Shown one piece after another: positions 18,615 through 23,942 of a stretch of DNA of 23,942 nucleotides. The stretch spans positions 15,878,611-15,902,552 of the forward strand of contig NC_090610.1 in the NCBI RefSeq assembly GCF_004359215.1, read 5' to 3'. The number at the start of each line of letters is the position of its first letter. The first letter of the stretch is position 1. Source of the DNA: Bremia lactucae (Eukaryota; Oomycota; Peronosporomycetes; Peronosporales; Peronosporaceae). The position numbers were made by a program, and so were the translations under genes. A model generated the notes under the pieces. It did no database searches. It worked only from the letters and a program-made list of their open reading frames with translations, and had not been told where the DNA came from.

Positions 18615-18801
18615 GCAAGCCAACGTAGAACACTGGGTGTGCACGCAGCTTGCTAGGAAGGTTTAGCGTATAAGCTAGGCCCTTCTTGACCACGACCGTA
18701 AATGGTCCAATAAAGCGCGGGCGCAATTTGGTCTTGAAGACCGCGTAAACCAAGTTGGTAGGTAGATTTTTAGTGTTTAGTAAAACTCGGTCTCCGACCA
18801 T
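18206..18801 (-). pseudogene. gypsy B GPY/F module, linker and chromodomain
   Basis: An open frame from 18801 to 18406 holds the GPY/F module (LRPRFIGPFTVVVKKGLAYT, then YVGLLKPY) and an Ala/Pro/Ser linker. After a stop the linker goes on with HQMPPPRFRLPSALLDA. After a frameshift the chromodomain reads YLLKWLGYPSSKNVWEFEIP followed by LRQDRPYAV (about 18316-18216), with aromatic residues in the expected places. This is the C-terminal targeting end of the B integrase. Confidence 0.75.
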
Positions 18802-18959
18802 ACAAGAATTAATACAGCTTCTGCCCTTGGCATCTGCTTGTTGTTTTTGTTTGTGTTAGCTATCAGCGATCGTATCCCTCACATGTCTTAGACACTAAAT
18901 CGCGTCGCGAGAAACTCGCTTACTTGTTTCCGAATGGTTACAGGCTTATATCAGCAATC

Positions 18960-19670
18960 CTATCGGCTAATTCTCCTCCACCAAGCCCTGAGCAACGCAG
19001 TGGAATCGTTGACGGAACGCGTGGGTGGTGACACCGTTGACATAGGACGCAGTATAGCCTGTAGAGGCATGTGCAGAGTTATTCAACGCAAATTCTACCA
19101 CTGGGAGCATTGAGCTCGAGCGCTTTGGCGTTTGTGCACATACACTGCGTATAACATCTTTAATGACGCGATTGACACGTTCAGTTTGACCATCGGTCTG
19201 CAGATGGTCCGCAATGGACATCTTCAATCTGGTGCCAAGCACTCGAAAAATTGAATTCTAGAATTTACCCGTGAAAAGGGTGTCCCGATCAGAGACAATT
19301 GCCACTAGCAAAGCGTGTTGTCGAAACATGCGATCGATGAGTAGCCTTGCTGTGCCTTCACCATCAATGGTATCTGGCACAGCCGCTAAGTGAGCCATTT
19401 TGCTCAATCGGTCAACAAGGACCACTATGCCAGAGTTAGCGGCCGAATGTCTCGGTAGACCGAAAACAAAATCCATACTAATGGACTCCCAACACCCTGT
19501 GGGTACGGGCTGACTTGCCAGTGGCGCGGCAGCATGCGCCGAGGGTTTAACCCGTCGGCAAGTTTCGCATGTGCGAACGTATGAGCTGACCCATTTATAA
19601 TGTTTGGCCCACCTTTACATCTTGCTTACAGAGAGGTGACCACCAAGGACAGTATCGTGTGCTTCATAGA
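18960..19670 (-). pseudogene. gypsy B integrase
   Basis: All landmarks of a gypsy integrase are present, though interrupted. H-H-C-C reads YEAHDT, GGHLSV and CETC (about 19665-19560). Catalytic Asp 1 is in SMDFVFGLPR (about 19475), Asp 2 in VSDRDTLF (about 19290) and Glu in DGQTERVNRV (about 19190). The core closes with VVEFALNNSAHAS and SYVNGVTTHAF. A stop after FTGKF (19258), one in the H2C2 region and one at 18967 break it. This copy keeps all three catalytic residues. Confidence 0.85.
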
Positions 19671-20253
19671 GGATTCAGTATTTCAAATCCTCATCATGAG
19701 GAGTAACGACGCGCGTAGGATCCGCAGCGTCCGTGCAATAAAGCAATAGGTCGTTATCGATAGAAAATCGATATAACCTTGCACGCAAACGTGCCGACAA
19801 TTTAGAGCATACTTCAGTGCTCTTTAGAGCTCGTAGCAGAGCTCCACACTGCTCATCCTTGAAGTAAGCCGAACGGACTAAGTCAGTAATAGGCGACACG
19901 ATAGTCGTTAAGTGAGAGAGCCCATAATTCACCCGGCCTGCGTGATAACGCATTAGCCAAAGCATTTGCTATCCAGGCTTATACTTCACCACAGGTATAT
20001 TCGTCAATGAATGAAAGCCGTCGAACAATTTGCTGTGAGAGATGGGGCGACTTAGTCGCCGTGCGTAATGACGCATGATCTGTATATATCACAAACAGCT
20101 TACAGCCGAGCAGATGAACTCTGAATTTGACAAGAGCATACTTCATAGCAAGTTACTCTTTGTCATAAACTGAATAGTTCTTTTCCGCAGCTTTAAGCTG
20201 TCTAGACTTGAACGCAATAACACGTTCAAGCCCATCATCATCTGAATGTATCG

Positions 20254-20629
20254 TTTTCATTAAATTCAGTCTACACTTGTCAATGCAATTTTGGAATGCA
20301 TTAAAGTAGCAGATATCCGCAAGTAATTTCACTTTTACTGGTCCTTTTTCGAAGGGATGTCCGACATGGTCGGGCAAGTACAGTAGCGATATGAAATACA
20401 TCTGCTTGTAGCGAGGTGGATAACATACCTGGTGAATCCTGTGTGGCTCAGTGGCAGAGCATCTGTTTGTAAACAAAAGGTCCCCGGTTCAATCCCGGGC
20501 GAATGCACATACTGATGGCTACATCTGCCATTGATTGCCCGAAAGTGCGGACACGGCCAGAAGAGGCGGTTGTTGCTGCTCTAGTAATACTGAGAAAAGG
20601 ACGCCGTCATTTTCATTAAATTCAGTCTA
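20254..20629 (+). mobile_element. 336-bp retroposon flanked by a 20-bp target duplication
   Basis: A 20-bp sequence (TTTTCATTAAATTCAGTC...) occurs at 20254-20273 and again at 20610-20629. Joining the flanks across one copy restores a continuous RNase H reading on the minus strand, so 20274-20609 is inserted DNA. The insert contains a tRNA-like unit at 20437-20507 on the + strand. No poly-A tail is seen. Long, variable-length duplications are typical of LINE-driven insertion; whether this is a SINE with a 5' extension or a captured tRNA region is open. Confidence 0.7.
20437..20507 (+). tRNA. tRNA-Thr(UGU)-like pseudo-tRNA
   Basis: The D arm is GCTC ... GAGC (20446-20460). The T arm is perfect: CCCGG, TTCAATC, CCGGG (20483-20499), with discriminator A at 20507. 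A box TGGCTCAGTGG and B box GGTTCAATCCC are intact. The anticodon region reads TCTGT-TTGTAA-ACAAA: a 6-nt loop where 7 are needed, with one mismatch in the stem; adding the missing T gives anticodon TGT. Only 3 of 7 acceptor pairs form. It is therefore a decayed tRNA or SINE head, not a working tRNA. Confidence 0.55.
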
Positions 20630-20990
20630 ACAGAGTACTGCTAATGGCAAAATCCGAAGCGTCACAGACGACACTGATAGGCCAATTTGGATTTGGTAGT
20701 GCCTGGATCGAAGCATGGATAAGACTATCCTTAACTGCTTGAAAAGCATTATGTTATGTGCTAGTCCAGCACCAGTCTGTATCCTTTTTAAGGAGATTAA
20801 ATAACAGCCTAGCCATGTCAGCGTAATTTTTGCTGTATTTGTGTAGATAATTGGCGAGACGCAACCACTTAGGCAAATCCTTTTGGTTGTTAGGGACCGG
20901 CCAAACTACTATGGCTTTTATCGTCACGAGATCCGCTCTAAGGCCTCGCTTCCCAATAAAGCACCCTATTAGACGGAGCCCATGTGCTCG

Positions 20991-21818
20991 AGGGGCTTGT
21001 TCGGTAAACAGGCGTGCTAACGCTAGCAAACTTAAAGTCGAACTCAGTGCATAGCGCTACGGCAACTGCCTCTTCGAAAGTAGCAGGATGAGAACGGAAT
21101 AATTCCTTCCGGGCAACGCCCTCATTAAGACCCCCACACAGATTGTTGCGACAATTGCTTCTTGCACCGGGTCTTGATGCATAGATGCAATGAGAGTTCT
21201 CACCTCCTGGAATAGTCCCCTAGGGTTCGTTTACCGTGTCGAGTCGCTTGTAGCCGTGCTCGCATGCGAAAAGCCTGATCAGACGGTGCAAAGAAGCTAG
21301 TCATTTGCTGTTTCAGCGAATCCCATGTGGGAAAATCGTCGTTAATGGACGTACTGCACGATAGTGGCCACTCCGTCGCTTTACCTCCGAGTTTGGAAGT
21401 GGCCATAGCATCCTTTTGCCGTTCTGTTAAGAACAAGGCGGAATCAATGGACAGTAACATATGTTTAATCCAAAAAGGTAGATTTCTCCCTCTTTTCCCT
21501 CAAATGTCTTCACATTTACAGCTAGAGGGCGAGCCTTTGGCTCTGAGTCAGGTACAGAGATGTACCGGGTTGGCATAGATGCCGCTAAGTAGTCCTGTAC
21601 CTGACCGATCAGGGAGGCTTTGTATTGCATGAAGGCTTCAAGTCTTGCATGCAGGACCTCTGGTCCCTGGGCGATAATGAATTATACGTGTTCAAGCCCA
21701 AATAACGTTTTGAGCTTGTCATAAGCTGTGCGTTGCGCCTCTGACAGTTCTCAAATCTCTTCCATTTTCGTGAGGGTTTAGTCTTGTAAAGACTCAGGCG
21801 TAAGTTGACTTCGAGTGC
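20991..21818 (-). pseudogene. gypsy B gag
   Basis: Begins just after the terminal repeat. Frames in order: 21818-21609; 21630-21427 ([19 protein letters not shown], the usual lead into the capsid domain); 21460-21200 (LGGKATEWPLSCSTSINDDF, then FPTWDSLKQQMTSFFAP and QATRHGKRTLGDY, a gag domain); then shifted pieces RTLIASMHQDPVQEAIVAT and FEEAVAVALCTEFDFKFAS to about 21010. Straight after this, RT thumb sequence follows, so zinc knuckle, protease and most of RT were deleted between about 20970 and 21010. Confidence 0.8.
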
Positions 21819-22827
21819 TGTAATGGGGCACACGTCGGTTGGAGAACCGTTGTTGTGGTACATTTACTTTATGGGTAAAATACCCTTTGGACTAATTTTA
21901 AAATAGTTAGTCACTTAAATCCCATTTATTATGGGTAATAAATGTGGTCGCCGCCAGATATAAATCTGGCGGCCAAAATCTATTAAAAATACCTAGGGTA
22001 AGGTTTTAGATTTAAATAATTAAATATACTGCAGTTCCCCTTTTGATCTTAAAGCGTTATGTGCCTTCCTAAGGCTTGCGCATTGATTCTGTAAGAGATA
22101 GAAGCCTGTCTAAGGTATATCCTCTTGGGCACGAGTTGCCACTTGATTCTACGAACCCCTGAATCCCGTGAACTAGAGTTCAAACAACTTTTATAGCTTC
22201 TACAACTCCCTGAGTTGTTAAACCCATTAGATCAATAGAACTAAGAGACTCTCTGAGTCTGGAAGTTTTCCTCTGACTTTAGCAGCGAGGTAGCTCCGCT
22301 ACACCTGGTAGCACTTGTAGCGGAGTTACCTCGCTGGTAGCACGTGTAGCGGAGCTAACTCTCTCCTAAAGTCAGAGGAAGACTTTTAGACTCAGAGAAT
22401 CGCTTAGTTATATTGATCTAATGGGTTTAACAACTCAGGGAGTCGTAAAAGCTATAAAAGTTTTATGAATCCTAGTCCACGGGATTCAGGGGTTTGTAGA
22501 ACCAAGTGGCAACTAGTGCCCAAGACTATATCTTAGAAAGGCTTCTATCTCTTACAGATCAATGCGCAAGCCTTAGGAAGGCACTTTACGCATTACGATC
22601 AAAAGGGGAACTGCACTTTTTTAATTATTTAAAACTGAAACCCTTACCCTAGCTAATTTTAAATAGATTTGGGCCGCCAGATTTATATCTGGCGGCGACC
22701 ACATTTGTTATTCATACTATATGGGATTTAAGTAAGTAACAATTTCAGTATGGGATAAAAGGGTATTTTACCCATTAAGTAAATGTACCACAACAACGGT
22801 TCTCCAACCGATGTGTGCCCGATTATA
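21819..22827 (-). repeat. Palindromic terminal repeat (LTR) of gypsy B, 1,009 bp
   Basis: Arm 21819-22303 and arm 22345-22827 are reverse complements with about 88-90% identity by eye, around a 41-bp centre. The outer ends read TGTAATGGGG and CCCGATTATA, like LTR ends; the inner ends are TGTAGCGGAG/GCTCCGCTACA. B gag starts at its left edge on the minus strand. Alternative reading: two 484-bp LTRs head to head. The polypurine tract at 17205 and the matching start at 17204 favour one palindromic LTR. No gene inside. Confidence 0.75.
22304..22373. repeat. Short direct repeats at the centre of the LTR palindrome
   Basis: GGTAGCAC(T/G)TGTAGCGGAG occurs twice, 29 bp apart (from 22307 and from 22336). 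It is the inner end of each LTR arm repeated once more, so the centre has expanded by tandem duplication. Confidence 0.8.
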
Positions 22828-22848
22828 CGAGCGCACTCACAAAAGTGT

Positions 22849-23006
22849 GCGACGTCAACTCAATTTTGTACAAAAGCGAATAAAATGTGATCGGATGGAG
22901 GATATAAATGAACTGGAGTCACACAAGGCGACGTCAACTCAATTTTGGACAAAAGCGAATAAAATGTGATAGGATGGAGGATATAAATGTACTGGAGTCA
23001 CAAAAC
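22849..23006. repeat. Two 79-bp tandem repeats
   Basis: Unit 22849-22927 is repeated at 22928-23006 with only a few changes (for example ATGAACTGG against ATGTACTGG). Each unit ends with GATATAAATG. It lies between LTR B and the A3 integrase and has no recognised coding function. The remaining bases 22828-22848 and 23007-23036 hold nothing I recognise. Confidence 0.9.
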
Positions 23007-23036
23007 CTGACGAAAATATTTTCACACCAATACACT

Positions 23037-23942
23037 CAGTATCAGTTCGTGCGCAAGTACATTCGTGCTTGCGAGGTATGTCAACGGGTTAAGCCTAGCC
23101 CTTCATCTTGTGCACCTCTCCAACCTCTACCACTTCCGGCAGAGTGTTCGCAGTCCGTATCTATGGATTCCGTCTTCGGATTTCCTGAAGACGATCACAA
23201 AAACAATGGAATCCTTGTTTTTGTTGACAGATTCTGCAAGATGGTACATCTTGCTGCAGTACCCGAGTCGATCACGGCTCCGGGCTGTGCCCGTGTCTTT
23301 ATCGACACGGTATTCAAACTCCACGGGTTACCCCGAGAGCTGGTCTCCGATAGAGACTCACGGTTTTCGGCAGAGTTTTGGCAATCCGTGTTCCGATCTC
23401 TCGGAACACGGCTGACTATGTCAACTTCTGATCACCCAGAAACGGATGGTCAAACAGAACGCGTAAATCACGTCCTCTAAGAGATATTCGAGGTTACGAC
23501 CAATCGTATCCGAATTGAAGCGAGTTTTTACCGATGGTCGAATTCGCCATCAATTCTTTGGTGCATGCGTCTTCAACGCATACACCGTTCTTTGTGAATG
23601 GCTTACGCCATCCTCGCATACCCACCCAATTAGAGGGATCCTCTAGTTTAGGGGGGGGACTCGCAGAAGCAAAACCAATTCTGGCTCATGCTCATCACAC
23701 GTCGAAAATAACAACGACGCGAGTGATGTCGATGTCGAAGAAAATGACATCGAAGATGAGAATGATCTCATGGCAGTACACACAAAGCGTACTGAAAAAG
23801 ACAAAACAAATTAGTTAGCAGAAGAGTTTCTGCTAACTCTAGAATCAATAATCCGTTTCGTTCAGGATTCCATTGCTAACGCAATGGACCGACAGAAACG
23901 GAATGCAGACAAACATGGAAGAGCAAATGTTCATTCATTTAA
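23037..23942 (+). pseudogene. gypsy family A integrase (copy A3, runs off the window)
   Basis: Homology to A1 starts in the middle of the zinc region: the two His are missing, the two Cys are present (IRACEVCQRVK). All three catalytic residues are kept: Asp in SMDSVFGFPE (about 23163), Asp in LVSDRDSRF (about 23348) and Glu in DGQTERVN (about 23456). A stop at 23478 (TAA for an expected Glu codon in VLEEI) and a later frameshift end the frame. The core end (FAINSLVHASSTHTPFFVNG) and the acidic spacer (NDIEDENDL) follow. The ATG at 22908 is in unrelated sequence. Confidence 0.85.
23386..23411. repeat. Perfect 11-bp hairpin in A3 integrase
   Basis: Arms 23386-23396 and 23401-23411 pair exactly around TCTC. 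Copy A1 has the same hairpin with 9-bp arms (609-617/626-634). In A2 (about 8842-8863) it is worn down to TGTTC/GGAACA with a wide loop. Confidence 0.95.

Larger units (their letters stand above)
19675..20990 (-). pseudogene. gypsy B RT thumb/connection and RNase H, with insertion
   Basis: The RT end is clear: IGCFIGKRGLRADL, then WLRLANYLHKYSKNYADMAR and LLKKDTDWCW (20970-20760). RNase H starts near 20680 with VVCDASDFAI. It is split by the 336-bp insert at 20274-20609 and resumes as RVIAFKSRQLKAAEKNYSVY (about 20240-20170), YTDHASLRTATKSPHLSQ (about 20085-20030) and ANALSRRPG. The segment 19965-19675 is the RNase H-integrase tether. The finger and palm parts of RT are absent. Confidence 0.8.
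16933..22827 (-). mobile_element. Ty3/gypsy family B element, internally deleted
   Basis: Minus-strand order: terminal repeat (22827-21819), gag, RT thumb, RNase H, integrase, GPY/F, chromodomain, then a + strand antisense gene, a polypurine tract and a truncated terminal repeat (17204-16933). Protease and most of RT are missing. A 336-bp retroposon sits in RNase H. About 5.9 kb. Confidence 0.75.

Noticed and set aside
20437..20507. A working tRNA-Thr gene
   Set aside because: Six-nt anticodon loop, a mismatch in the anticodon stem and only 3 of 7 acceptor pairs.
16933..22827. An element with inverted termini of the DIRS type
   Set aside because: Gag, RNase H, integrase with D-D-E residues and a chromodomain are those of Ty3/gypsy; no tyrosine recombinase was seen. 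The apparent inversion is explained by the palindromic repeat.
22908..23036. ATG at 22908 as the start of an integrase-related gene
   Set aside because: The first 40 or so codons come from the 79-bp tandem repeat and flank; homology to integrase starts only at 23037.
1..23942. CRISPR array, operon or host effector gene
   Set aside because: No spaced direct repeats, no intact non-transposon frame, and no secreted effector motif could be supported; the hairpins are inverted repeats, each of different sequence.

Overview
The window is a retrotransposon graveyard with no intact cellular gene. Chromodomain-bearing Ty3/gypsy pol sequences, a Copia relative, LTRs starting TGTAAC/TGTAAT and small tRNA-headed retroposons suggest an oomycete genome of the Phytophthora/downy-mildew type. 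That assignment rests on recognising the protein motifs and was not searched. Every pol reading frame carries stops or frameshifts.

Layout. 1-3750: 3' end of a gypsy element (family A, copy A1, + strand) with integrase, GPY/F module and chromodomain, a large antisense gene (3017 to 1327), a polypurine tract and an LTR. 3751-11266: a whole but decayed family A element (A2): LTR, gag, protease, RT, RNase H, integrase, GPY/F, antisense gene, LTR. 11328-12510: an inverted LTR scrap and the gag/protease end of another A copy (A4). 12510-14700: the 5' half of a Copia element on the minus strand. 15040-15500: a tRNA-headed SINE-like sequence split by a second one. 15538-16932: an LTR fragment and a third copy of the family A antisense gene (A5). 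16933-22827: a second gypsy family (B) on the minus strand, with its own antisense gene on the + strand, a 336-bp retroposon in RNase H, and a terminal repeat that is a 1-kb palindrome. 22828-23942: a 79-bp tandem duplication and a further family A integrase (A3).

Three points stand out. First, both gypsy families carry an antisense gene that starts just inside the 3' LTR, runs towards pol, overlaps the chromodomain, ends in a coiled coil encoded opposite the GPY/F-chromodomain linker, and stops opposite the end of GPY/F. Second, family A DNA is tiled with short perfect inverted repeats, in coding and non-coding parts alike. Two of them show compensatory base changes between copies, and one is visibly a fold-back insertion. 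Third, the terminal repeat of family B is itself a near-perfect palindrome, which would make it a natural two-way promoter. This fits a model, inferred and untested, of convergent transcription: gag-pol from the 5' LTR and the coiled-coil protein from the 3' LTR.
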